A stretch of DNA of 7,350 nucleotides from Clostridia bacterium. Lineage in GTDB: Bacteria; Bacillota; Clostridia; Oscillospirales; Acutalibacteraceae. The notes below the pieces were generated by a model that was not told the DNA's origin, searched no databases, and saw nothing but the letters and a program-made list of their open reading frames with translations. The position numbers and the translations under genes were made by a program. Position 1 is the stretch's first letter. Every line of letters begins with the position of its first letter. The stretch covers positions 1 to 7,350 of the forward strand of contig CAAGND010000178.1 of NCBI GenBank assembly GCA_900771185.1, in the 5' to 3' direction. Below, piece after piece: positions 1 through 6,446 of the stretch.

Positions 1-230
1 TCAAAATTTTGCTATTCCCGAAACTGATTTTGAACCTGTCTCAGATGCGGTGAGCGCAGACGACACCGTTGTCACGGTGTTCAAAACCAGAATTGTTCTT
101 CAAAGCTGGCAGACAAGATGCGGCAGGGAACGCTGCTTTCGATACTGCAAGGCCGTTGAGCACGATGTTGACAGCCTTGGAAACATTTTCAGCATCACCG
201 CCGGATATGCGGTTCTGAGCGCTGATTGAA
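1..230. other. Unassigned left edge, possible degraded coding sequence
   Basis: No gene can be called with confidence here. On the plus strand a frame is open from the window edge (base 2) to a TGA at 227-229, which would be the last 75 codons of a gene converging on bioY. On the minus strand a frame directly behind the bioY stop is open for about 63 codons. It has an alanine/valine-rich helical stretch (DAENVSKAVNIVLNGLAV) but no start codon and a stop near 41-43. A second minus frame, open from about 110 down to 3, reads plausibly as SSALTASETGSKSVSGIAKF. The two minus pieces together could be one gene broken by a frameshift. I recognise no family in any frame. Confidence 0.2.
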
Positions 231-794
231 TCAGCCTATATATCGTCTTATCGCCGGCGTGAGTCTTTTCGCAGCCCACGCTATCGGTATGCAGAGCACT
301 ATATCTATCGGCAGAGTGGTGAACACGCAGGCACTCATCATACCCATGAAGCCGGGATAAGTGTTAAGATAGAATTTGGTAATCAGATAAAAATACACAA
401 CCCCGCAGGCATATATGACAGCAGTACCTGCAAGGCATGCGGCATAAAGTCCCGGAAGGCCGCGCTTTGAGAGACGCGACGCCAGTGCTCCCGTCACAGC
501 CGCAGCAACAAGGAAGCCGACAATGAAGCCGAAAGATGGCTTGAGCACATAGGCGATACCCCCTCCCTGAGTGAACACCGGCACACCGCACAGACCAAGC
601 AATATATACGCGCCGACTGCCGCGCTTGCCCGTGCCGCTCCTATAAGCAGCGCCGAGAGCAGGACAAATTCAAGTTGAAGCGTTATCGCTATCGGTGCCA
701 GCGGGATTTTAATAAACGCTCCGGCTATCACCAACGCGCACGCCAGTGCGCAGACAGCTGCCGAAAGCGCATTGCTTTTTGTTTTTTGTTTCAT
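231..794 (-). CDS. bioY: BioY, biotin ECF transporter substrate-binding (S) component
   Basis: BioY is the membrane S-component that binds biotin and works alone or with the shared EcfA/EcfA'/EcfT energising module; no ecf genes are in the window. The protein is a very hydrophobic polypeptide of 187 residues (usual family size 180-200) with about six membrane segments. Family signatures, numbered from the start chosen here, are GAFIKIPLAPIAITLQ (about 25-40) and the glycine-rich loop GVPVFTQGGGIAYVLKPSFGF (about 70-90), matching the BioY pattern of GxPVFxxGGG followed by a Pro-containing Gly/Phe loop. The C-terminal LPIDIVLCI replaces the more usual PGDxxK, so the lysine often found there is absent. 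The frame also contains ATGs at 815 and 803, but those abut AAGG/AAAGGG directly. The ATG at 794 has AAAGGG about 9 nt upstream, so I prefer it. The gene is monocistronic as far as visible and divergent from GH89. No biotin-repressor (BirA) operator is evident. Confidence 0.93.
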   Translation of the reverse strand: MKQKTKSNALSAAVCALACALVIAGAFIKIPLAPIAITLQLEFVLLSALLIGAARASAAVGAYILLGLCGVPVFTQGGGIAYVLKPSFGFIVGFLVAAAVTGALASRLSKRGLPGLYAACLAGTAVIYACGVVYFYLITKFYLNTYPGFMGMMSACVFTTLPIDIVLCIPIAWAAKRLTPAIRRYIG

Positions 795-830
795 TGTTCT
801 CATCCCTTTATGCATCCTTAAATTTTTTTG

Positions 831-859
831 ATTATATCACTTATCCGCTTCGTTAAGGT
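831..859 (-). promoter_or_regulatory. Probable bioY promoter
   Basis: On the minus strand a perfect TATAAT (-10) occupies 836-831, about 37 nt upstream of the preferred bioY start. The region 17 nt further upstream (859-854, ACCTTA) is a poor -35, so the promoter is weak or needs an activator. The predicted transcript would start near 824 and have a short leader. Confidence 0.4.
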
Positions 860-900
860 ATAAAATATTGAAAATTACCTCTATTTTATATCTGTTATAT

Positions 901-929
901 TTGATTTGACAGCGCTTTTTTGTTATACT
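901..929 (+). promoter_or_regulatory. Probable promoter for the GH89 gene
   Basis: A -35 TTGATT (901-906) and a -10 TATACT (924-929) are separated by exactly 17 nt. A TG at 921-922 makes it an extended -10. The expected start near 936 gives a leader of about 130 nt before the GH89 ATG, long enough to hold the hairpins described at 964-1004 and 1030-1051. Confidence 0.5.
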
Positions 930-963
930 TGTTAAATAGCTTCAAATATTTTTTAATTCGTTG

Positions 964-1004
964 GGTTTTCGGCGGGCACGCACGCAGACGCCCTACCGTT
1001 AACC
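964..1004 (+). repeat. GC-rich imperfect hairpin in GH89 leader, possible interspersed repeat
   Basis: The GC-rich block pairs GG-UU (964-967) with AACC (1001-1004), CGG (970-972) with CCG (996-998), and GGGC (974-977) with GCCC (990-993), with small internal loops and a 12-nt apical loop. A run of five T (1008-1012) follows shortly after, so the structure could act as a weak terminator or attenuator. Its composition contrasts with the AT-rich flanks. On the minus strand it reads GTAGGGCGTCTGCGTG..., resembling the GC-rich palindromic intergenic repeats common in gut Clostridia. That resemblance is from memory and untested. Confidence 0.4.
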
Positions 1005-1029
1005 GACTTTTTGACAGTATTAAAAACAA

Positions 1030-1051
1030 CGTGCGGCTCTTGAGCCGCGCG
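1030..1051 (+). promoter_or_regulatory. Strong hairpin immediately 5' of the GH89 ribosome binding site
   Basis: CGTGCGGCT (1030-1038) pairs with AGCCGCGCG (1043-1051) around a CTTG tetraloop, giving nine pairs including one U-G wobble. It ends 4 nt before the SD sequence AGGAGG (1056-1061), which sits 7 nt from the ATG at 1069. There is no T-tract, so it is not a terminator. It could stabilise the mRNA or hold the SD in an accessible position. Confidence 0.5.
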
Positions 1052-1068
1052 CTTTAGGAGGATACCGG

Positions 1069-3180
1069 ATGCTTAATCTGATAAAACGAAACACCCCTGA
1101 AATTGCTGACAGATTTGAGCTTGAGATCATTGATCGCCGCGACGGAAAAGGTGTCTATGAAATTGAGGGCGTCAACGGCAAAATAGTTCTCAGAGGCGAC
1201 TGCAAAATAAGCCTCGCGATGGCATATTACCGCTACCTCCGGGACACCTGCAAGGTCAACCTCTCGCACTGCGGCAACGAGTTTATCAACGTCACAGAAG
1301 CGCCGCTGCCCGCAGACAAAACGGTTCACATCATCGAGCAGGAAAAGCGCGCATATCTCAACTACTGCACTCTCGGCTACTCAGCCTGTTGGTGGGAATG
1401 GGAGCGCTGGGAGCGTGAAATCGACTTTATGGCGATGCGCGGAATAAATATGCCGCTCTCCGTTGTCGGCTTTGAGGCCGTTCTTTTCTATACGCTCAAG
1501 GATCTCGGATATACGGACGAGGGCGCCATGGAATTCATCTCCGGTCCCTCCTACTGGCCGTGGCAGATGATGACCAATCTCGACAGTTATTTTTCACTGA
1601 CGGACAAGGCATATATCGACAAAAAGCTCGAGCTTGGCAAAAAGATAATCAACCGTGAGCTTGAGCTTGGCATGACACCCATTCAGCAGGGTTATACCGG
1701 ACAGGTTCCCAGAACTATTCTGCGCGTTATGCCCAAAACCCGCGCATACAGTCTGCCCTCATGGTGCGGTTTCCCCGTCACCTATCAAATAGATCCGCTT
1801 GACGCAAATTTCCGCAAGTTCGGTCTGGCTCTGCTTGAAAAACAGCGTCAGCTCTTCGGCGCTCACCACTACTATGCCTGCGACCCGTTCCATGAAAATG
1901 AGCCGCCCATAAAGGGTGACAGATATTTACATAACGTTGGAAAAGCCATATCTGACATGTACACAAGCTTTGACAGCCAAGCTGTTTGGGTCATGCAGTC
2001 GTGGTCGCTGCGCGAACCGATTGTGAAAGCCGTTGACAAGGATCGTCTGCTCATACTCGACATTGACGGCAGCAAGTGCGAACAGACTGACGGCTTCTGG
2101 GGATATAACTTCATCTCCGGCACACTTCACAACTTCGGTGACAGAAATTCGCTGCACGGATCAATAAAGGCACTCGCGGACAATCCGTTCATGCAGAAAA
2201 ATCAAAAATATCCGAACGAGATCGGCACGGGACTTTTCATGGAGGGTCTGTTCCAGAATCCCCTGTACTATGACCTTGCCTCGGACATGCTCACCAGAAG
2301 CGACAATCCCGACCTTGACGGCTGGCTCGCAGACTACGCACGCCGCCGATACTCGAGCGATGAGGAATGTCTTGTTCAGGCGGCAAAACTTCTCCGTGAG
2401 AGCTGTTACAGCGAAAAATGTGTCGGCAGGGAGACAGGTTCCGTAATCTGCGCCCGACCCGCAACAGAGCTGCGTCACACCGCCCCCAATGATGTTTTTG
2501 AGCTGCGCTATGACAACAAGACACTGCTTCTCGCCGCCCAAAAGCTTCTCGAGGCCTCTGACGCCTCCTCTGACGGATACCGCTATGATGTGTGCGACAT
2601 CACACGGCAAGTCCTCAGCAACTATGCAAAAGTTCTCTATCGGCGCAGCATGGATGCCTTCAACCAAAAGGATATAAACAAGTTCGAGCGAAGTGTCAAT
2701 GCCTTTGTTAAACTTCTTGAAGATGTTGACAGACTGCTCTCGACGCGCCCGGAGCTGTGTCTCTCAACGCACCTGAAAGAGGCAAGGGATTATGCCTGCT
2801 GTGACAGAGACAAGCAGAATTTTGAGATAAACGAGCTGTGTCTTCTGACCATCTGGGGGCCGATGAAGGATTCTCAGCTATACGACTACGCATGGAAGGA
2901 ATGGGGCGGACTTATCAAGACCTACTATCTCCCGCGCTGGTATTCCTTCTTTGAACAGCTCGCGGTCTATTTCAAGAAGCGCAAATGCAATGTCACCACA
3001 ACAAAGCGCAGGCACGGCGACCGTGAGGACTACTCAGGCACTCCGTTCTACAAAAATGTTGAAAAATTTGAGAAAAACTGGCTTTCAAATTATAAGCCCG
3101 AAGCACCCTCTCAGGAGGACACCCTTGAGATTGCGAGAGAGCTGATTGAAAAATATGCCCCGTTGATATCTGAAAGCTGA
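1069..3180 (+). CDS. Alpha-N-acetylglucosaminidase, glycoside hydrolase family 89 (NAGLU-like)
   Basis: This 703-residue protein matches the NAGLU architecture: an N-terminal domain (about 1-90), a catalytic TIM-barrel domain (about 95-420) and a helical C-terminal domain (about 425-700). The diagnostic block CTLGYSACWWEWERWEREID (100-119), followed by GIN at 125-127, corresponds to human NAGLU [20 protein letters not shown]. From alignment by eye, the acid/base glutamate is E276 in DPFHENEPP (human E316 in FNEMQPP) and the nucleophile is E392 in GTGLFMEG (human E446 in GTGMAPEG). LHNFG (353-357) is also conserved. GH89 enzymes remove terminal alpha-linked GlcNAc, from heparan sulfate in animals and from alpha-1,4-GlcNAc-capped mucin O-glycans in Clostridium perfringens. 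There is no signal peptide, carbohydrate-binding module or anchor, so it should act in the cytoplasm on imported oligosaccharides. AGGAGG at 1056-1061 fixes the start. It is monocistronic, closed by the terminator at 3197-3225. Confidence 0.95.
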   Translation: MLNLIKRNTPEIADRFELEIIDRRDGKGVYEIEGVNGKIVLRGDCKISLAMAYYRYLRDTCKVNLSHCGNEFINVTEAPLPADKTVHIIEQEKRAYLNYCTLGYSACWWEWERWEREIDFMAMRGINMPLSVVGFEAVLFYTLKDLGYTDEGAMEFISGPSYWPWQMMTNLDSYFSLTDKAYIDKKLELGKKIINRELELGMTPIQQGYTGQVPRTILRVMPKTRAYSLPSWCGFPVTYQIDPLDANFRKFGLALLEKQRQLFGAHHYYACDPFHENEPPIKGDRYLHNVGKAISDMYTSFDSQAVWVMQSWSLREPIVKAVDKDRLLILDIDGSKCEQTDGFWGYNFISGTLHNFGDRNSLHGSIKALADNPFMQKNQKYPNEIGTGLFMEGLFQNPLYYDLASDMLTRSDNPDLDGWLADYARRRYSSDEECLVQAAKLLRESCYSEKCVGRETGSVICARPATELRHTAPNDVFELRYDNKTLLLAAQKLLEASDASSDGYRYDVCDITRQVLSNYAKVLYRRSMDAFNQKDINKFERSVNAFVKLLEDVDRLLSTRPELCLSTHLKEARDYACCDRDKQNFEINELCLLTIWGPMKDSQLYDYAWKEWGGLIKTYYLPRWYSFFEQLAVYFKKRKCNVTTTKRRHGDREDYSGTPFYKNVEKFEKNWLSNYKPEAPSQEDTLEIARELIEKYAPLISES

Positions 3181-3196
3181 ACAAATTTAATTGCAG

Positions 3197-3230
3197 ACCC
3201 GCCGGATAAAATTCGTCCGGCGGGTTATTT
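3197..3230 (+). terminator. Rho-independent terminator after the GH89 gene
   Basis: A perfect 10-bp stem ACCCGCCGGA (3197-3206) / TCCGGCGGGT (3216-3225) with a 9-nt loop lies 17 nt past the GH89 stop. The T-rich tail that follows is interrupted (TTATTTAGTTT). It isolates GH89 from the downstream operon. Confidence 0.8.
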
Positions 3231-3281
3231 AGTTTATATTTTATTTATTTACTTTTATCCTCCCGTTTCGATTTATATACA

Positions 3282-3298
3282 AACATTTATTAAATGTT
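3282..3298. promoter_or_regulatory. 17-bp perfect palindrome, candidate operator upstream of the operon
   Basis: AACATTTA-T-TAAATGTT is a perfect inverted repeat with 8-bp arms around one T. It lies about 70 bp upstream of the predicted -10 of the acyl-ligase operon. A one-base centre suits a dimeric DNA-binding protein better than an RNA hairpin. A weak TATATA (3274-3279) just upstream would put this palindrome at the start point of a second promoter, but no good -35 supports that. The AT-rich setting raises the chance of coincidence. Confidence 0.4.
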
Positions 3299-3331
3299 CA
3301 CAGAACTTACTAATTCTTATTTGCAATTTAA

Positions 3332-3360
3332 TTACTTAATCGGTCCGATTATGATACAAT
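3332..3360 (+). promoter_or_regulatory. Probable promoter of the ligase-condensation-carrier operon
   Basis: A -35 TTACTT (3332-3337) and an extended -10 TGA-TACAAT (3352-3360, hexamer at 3355-3360) are separated by 17 nt. Transcription would start near 3367, just before the hairpin at 3371-3393. It is the best promoter in the gap between GH89 and the operon. Confidence 0.5.
3337..3351. promoter_or_regulatory. 15-bp perfect palindrome between -35 and -10, candidate operator
   Basis: TAATCGG-T-CCGATTA is a perfect inverted repeat with 7-bp arms around a single T. It occupies almost the whole spacer of the predicted operon promoter and overlaps the last base of its -35. Such placement is typical of repressor operators that block RNA polymerase, and of MerR-type activator sites, although MerR spacers are usually 19-20 bp and this one is 17. 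The GC-rich core in an AT-rich interval argues against chance. The cognate regulator is not in the window. Confidence 0.55.
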
Positions 3361-3370
3361 TTATATGATT

Positions 3371-3393
3371 TGTGCGAATGTAAAAAACGCACA
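3371..3393 (+). promoter_or_regulatory. 5'-terminal hairpin of the operon transcript
   Basis: TGTGCG (3371-3376) pairs perfectly with CGCACA (3388-3393) across an 11-nt A-rich loop. It falls within a few nucleotides of the predicted transcript start and just before a purine-rich stretch. A stem at the extreme 5' end is a common mRNA-stabilising device. No riboswitch class is recognised. Confidence 0.4.
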
Positions 3394-3440
3394 GGAAAGA
3401 GAAAATAAAAGTGAAAAAAGACGGACTTCAAAAGCCCGCG

Positions 3441-3447
3441 AAGGAGG
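3441..3447 (+). promoter_or_regulatory. Ribosome binding site deciding the acyl-ligase start
   Basis: AAGGAGG lies 5 nt before an in-frame GTG at 3453. The frame also contains a GTG at 3411, but that one has only a loose AGGAAAGAG about 10-14 nt upstream. The internal site is therefore favoured and shortens the protein by 14 residues. Confidence 0.65.
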
Positions 3448-3452
3448 ACAAT

Positions 3453-4994
3453 GTGAGCGAAAGAGAAATTCAAACCGTCCGTGAGCTGCTCGATACAGCG
3501 GCGAGGGACTATGGGAACAGAACCTTTATCAAATTTGCGGACGGCGACAACATCATTGAAAAAAGCTACATAACCCTGAGGGACAACAGCTATGCCATCA
3601 GCAGATACATCCGCTCTTTTTCCCAAGAGAGAATGCACATCGCCATTATAGGCAAGACAAACTACGAATATCTCACCTGCCTGACGGGAATCCTCATCAG
3701 CGCGAACGTATCTGTTCCGTTTGCTCCTGACATATCGGTGGAAGAGGCCTGCGACCTGTTTGAACGCGCCGATATTGACATGCTGTTCTATGAGGACGAT
3801 TTTGAGCCGAGCGCCCGGGAGATAAGCCGCAGATACGGCAAGTTCAAGAACATGGTCAATCTCGGCAGCCGGGAAACCTTCGAGGAGATATACAAAAAAT
3901 ATTCAGATGATTCCGAATACGCATATCTTTCCGAGGTTGAAACTGACCCGGAGAAGTGCGCCGCCATTATTTTCACCTCCGGCACGACCGGAAAGCGCAA
4001 GGGCGTTATGCTTTCAACGCGCAACCTCATTTCAAACATCAACTACAAGGAGCTTGAATTCGGCGAGGATGATGTGGTTCTCTCAGTTCTTCCCATGCAC
4101 CACATATTCTGCTATTCCGGTGACTTTCTTAAAACCATAAAAGACGGAGTTGCCGTCTGCCTGAACGGCGACCTCAGTCAGATCGGCCGCAATCTCCAGC
4201 GCTTTGAACCGACCATTATCCGTGCGGTTCCGATGATATGCTCCACCCTGCTCAGAAAGGTTCAGGCATATGAGCGCAGAAATCCCGACCTCACCCCACG
4301 GCAGGCAGCTGAAGCTGTTTTCGGCAGAAGATTTAAGTGGCTCATTTCGGCAGGAGCATATCTCAGCCCGAAACTCGTCAGTGACTATGCGAAATACGGC
4401 ATAATGCTCCGCCAGGGCTACGGCATGACGGAGACCGGTCCCAGAGTCTCTATATCCGTCTTCAGCGACTACCGCGCCGATTCCAGCGGAAAAATAATCA
4501 GCATATGCCAGGTCAGAACGCAGAACGGCGAAATTCAAGTAAAAAGTCCGTCTGTGATGATGGGCTACTACAAGGATCCCGAGGAGACAAAAGCGGCGTT
4601 CACCGAGGACGGCTGGCTCAAAACCGGAGACCTCGGTCGCACAACCGATGACGGATATATCTATATCACCGGCAGAGTGAAAAATCTTATTATCCTCTCA
4701 AACGGTGAAAATATCTCCGCCGAAGAAATCGAGCGGAGGTTCTGTGATGAGCCGCTTGTTAAAGAGGTTGTCGCTTACGGCGAGAACGACATGATAACCG
4801 CTGAGATTTTCCCCGATACGGCCTATGCTCAGGAGCACGGCATTGAGGATATAAGGTCATCACTTGAAATGCTTGTCCATAAGGCAAACGAGAATGCCAA
4901 CGCCTATACGGAGATAGGTGCTCTGAAGATAAGAGAAACTCCGTTCCCCAAAACCGCGTCCGGGAAAATCAAGAGAAACATAGTAACATTCTGA
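3453..4994 (+). CDS. AMP-dependent acyl ligase (adenylate-forming, acyl-CoA synthetase / acyl-ACP ligase type)
   Basis: The protein is a 513-residue member of the ANL superfamily. Signature motifs in order, numbered from the GTG start: P-loop FTSGTTGKRKGV (174-185), LPMHH (213-217), GYGMTET (322-328), TGDLG (391-395), hinge and A8 motif GRVKNLIILSNGENISAEE (407-425), and the C-terminal catalytic lysine in PKTASGKIKR (K505). All core motifs are intact, so it should be active. The LPMHH segment resembles acyl-CoA and fatty-acyl-AMP ligases, and the FDxS motif carrying the amino-group-binding aspartate of amino-acid-activating NRPS domains is not seen. I infer a carboxylic or fatty acid substrate, loaded onto the carrier protein encoded at 6447. 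It is the first gene of a tight operon, with 19 nt to the next gene. An upstream in-frame GTG at 3411 would give 527 residues. The exact substrate cannot be read. Confidence 0.9.
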   Translation: MSEREIQTVRELLDTAARDYGNRTFIKFADGDNIIEKSYITLRDNSYAISRYIRSFSQERMHIAIIGKTNYEYLTCLTGILISANVSVPFAPDISVEEACDLFERADIDMLFYEDDFEPSAREISRRYGKFKNMVNLGSRETFEEIYKKYSDDSEYAYLSEVETDPEKCAAIIFTSGTTGKRKGVMLSTRNLISNINYKELEFGEDDVVLSVLPMHHIFCYSGDFLKTIKDGVAVCLNGDLSQIGRNLQRFEPTIIRAVPMICSTLLRKVQAYERRNPDLTPRQAAEAVFGRRFKWLISAGAYLSPKLVSDYAKYGIMLRQGYGMTETGPRVSISVFSDYRADSSGKIISICQVRTQNGEIQVKSPSVMMGYYKDPEETKAAFTEDGWLKTGDLGRTTDDGYIYITGRVKNLIILSNGENISAEEIERRFCDEPLVKEVVAYGENDMITAEIFPDTAYAQEHGIEDIRSSLEMLVHKANENANAYTEIGALKIRETPFPKTASGKIKRNIVTF

Positions 4995-5013
4995 CAGAGG
5001 AGGAGAAAAAAAG

Positions 5014-6432
5014 ATGATTGAAAAGACACTGCCTGACGGCACAAAGGTCAACTGTTATCCGATGACCTCCGCTCAGCAGCTCATGTTCTATCTCGCGCTT
5101 GCCTACGGCACCGACTCGCCGGTTCTCAATATAGGCAGCGGCCATTACTGGCAGGGCGAAATCGATGAGCAGCTCATGCGTGAAGCGATTGACGAGGCTG
5201 TTGCACGCTGTGACACGATGCGGCTGCACTTTATCCCCGATGAAAAATACAAGCTTCTCCAATATGTGTCACCGGTGAGCGACATTGAAGTGACAACTCT
5301 CGATTTCAGCGACAAAACCGAGGATGAAGCATTCAACTACTTCAAAGCTTATACAAAGCGTATTGTTCCGATGTTCAACGGTCCGATACATACCATAAAC
5401 ATTGTTCATCTGCCTGACAACTATCACGGGATATACATCAAGCTTCACCATCTCGCCATGGACGGCTACTCAGCGAAAGTATTTATCTCCGACATTATGG
5501 AGCTTTACCTGAACAAGAAGTGCGGCATGCCATATCCAAAGCCCATGAAATCATATGAGCAGGCGCTCGCCAAAGAGTTCGCATATCTCACCAGCGAGCA
5601 GCACAAGGCTGACCAATATTTCTGGACCCACAGCATGGACACTGAGCCGATATACACTGACTATATGCACAAAAGCAGACTCAAGGAGCAGCGCGAGGCA
5701 ACCGGAAACCCGAACCTCAGAGCCGCATCGGTTCACGATGACCATCCGCAGGCGGCAACAGTTGTTTTCCCTCTTGACGCAGAAACCTCTCAGCGAATCA
5801 CTGATTTCTGCCAAGAACACGAATATTCCCTCCCCTGCCTGCTGATGCTCGGCCTGCGCTGTGCGCTTTCGTCCTTCAACGACAGGGAGGAGGATGTTTC
5901 CTTCAAGCTGATGATAAACCGCAGAGGTTCTCTGCTTGAAAAGAAATCCGGCGGCATGCGCATGCATTTCTTTTCAATGCGAACCATCGTCTCTCCGGAC
6001 AAGACCTTTGACGAGGCGGTCAGAATAGTTGAAAATGCTCAGAGTGAAATTTTTGCCCACTCAAATCTCAGCTCCCTTGAGATGATCCAGCTCAGGCACA
6101 TGGCTGTTCCCGACATAAAGGCGGACGACACCTATGAAAGCATGAGTTTCTCATATCACCCGTTCATGCCGGTTCCCGCTGAGAACGAGCAGATGAGAAG
6201 AACCTGCAAGGGTATCTGGTACAACAACGACTTTTCAATCCAGAACCTGTATCTCACCGTTATGCACCGAAGCAATGACGGCGGTCTGGATTTTATATTC
6301 GAATACCGCACCAACAACAATCCCCTTGAGGATGTTACCATACTTAATGACAAGCTGCGCCGCTCGATTCTCATCGGAATGGAAAACCCCGAAATGACTA
6401 TCGGCGAAGTGCTCGATAAAATTTCAGATTGA
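5014..6432 (+). CDS. Stand-alone condensation-domain protein (NRPS-like acyltransferase)
   Basis: The 472-residue protein is one complete condensation domain and nothing else (family domains are about 450 residues). The catalytic motif HHxxxDG is intact as HHLAMDG (145-151; general base H146). Other matches are the N-terminal MTSAQQLMFYL (17-27, like the C1 motif SxAQxxM), LHF after TMR near 68-73, and the C4/C5-like run MINRRGS (300-306) with the MHFFSMR strand (317-323). Condensation domains belong to the chloramphenicol-acetyltransferase fold and transfer a carrier-bound acyl group to an amine or hydroxyl. The upstream and downstream neighbours supply adenylation and the carrier. With no partner elongation module, the acceptor is likely a small molecule or a second carrier encoded elsewhere, as for VibH. 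SD GAGGAGG (4997-5003) precedes the ATG by 10 nt. The TGA stop is 14 nt before the carrier-protein start, implying coupled translation. The role is inferred from motifs; the substrates are unknown. Confidence 0.88.
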   Translation: MIEKTLPDGTKVNCYPMTSAQQLMFYLALAYGTDSPVLNIGSGHYWQGEIDEQLMREAIDEAVARCDTMRLHFIPDEKYKLLQYVSPVSDIEVTTLDFSDKTEDEAFNYFKAYTKRIVPMFNGPIHTINIVHLPDNYHGIYIKLHHLAMDGYSAKVFISDIMELYLNKKCGMPYPKPMKSYEQALAKEFAYLTSEQHKADQYFWTHSMDTEPIYTDYMHKSRLKEQREATGNPNLRAASVHDDHPQAATVVFPLDAETSQRITDFCQEHEYSLPCLLMLGLRCALSSFNDREEDVSFKLMINRRGSLLEKKSGGMRMHFFSMRTIVSPDKTFDEAVRIVENAQSEIFAHSNLSSLEMIQLRHMAVPDIKADDTYESMSFSYHPFMPVPAENEQMRRTCKGIWYNNDFSIQNLYLTVMHRSNDGGLDFIFEYRTNNNPLEDVTILNDKLRRSILIGMENPEMTIGEVLDKISD

Positions 6433-6446
6433 AAGGGATAATAAAA

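Noticed and set aside
63..80. Hairpin ACACCGT / ACGGTGT with a 4-nt loop, considered as the bioY terminator
   Set aside because: It is about 150 nt beyond the bioY stop and has no T-tract on the minus strand.
180..232. Possible dockerin-like remnant (SGGDAENVSKAVNIVLNGLA)
   Set aside because: The calcium-binding DxNxDG pattern is missing and there is no duplicated motif, so the resemblance is only to a generic amphipathic helix.
855..880. Inverted repeat AGGTA / TACCT upstream of bioY
   Set aside because: Only five base pairs over a 15-nt AT-rich spacer; expected by chance.
929..1003. Possible biotin repressor (BirA) half-sites: TTGTTAAA near 929 and GTTAAC at 998-1003
   Set aside because: The canonical operator needs two inverted half-sites about 15 bp apart; these are about 60 bp apart, and neither has a partner at the right distance or sits on the bioY promoter.
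1011..1016. Perfect -35 hexamer TTGACA
   Set aside because: The bases 16-18 nt downstream are GC-rich (inside the hairpin at 1030-1051) and offer no -10.
2161..2667. Long minus-strand frame inside GH89
   Set aside because: Antisense shadow of a confidently identified gene, caused by third-position codon bias.
4083..4538. Long minus-strand frame inside the acyl ligase
   Set aside because: Antisense shadow of a gene with all ANL-superfamily motifs.
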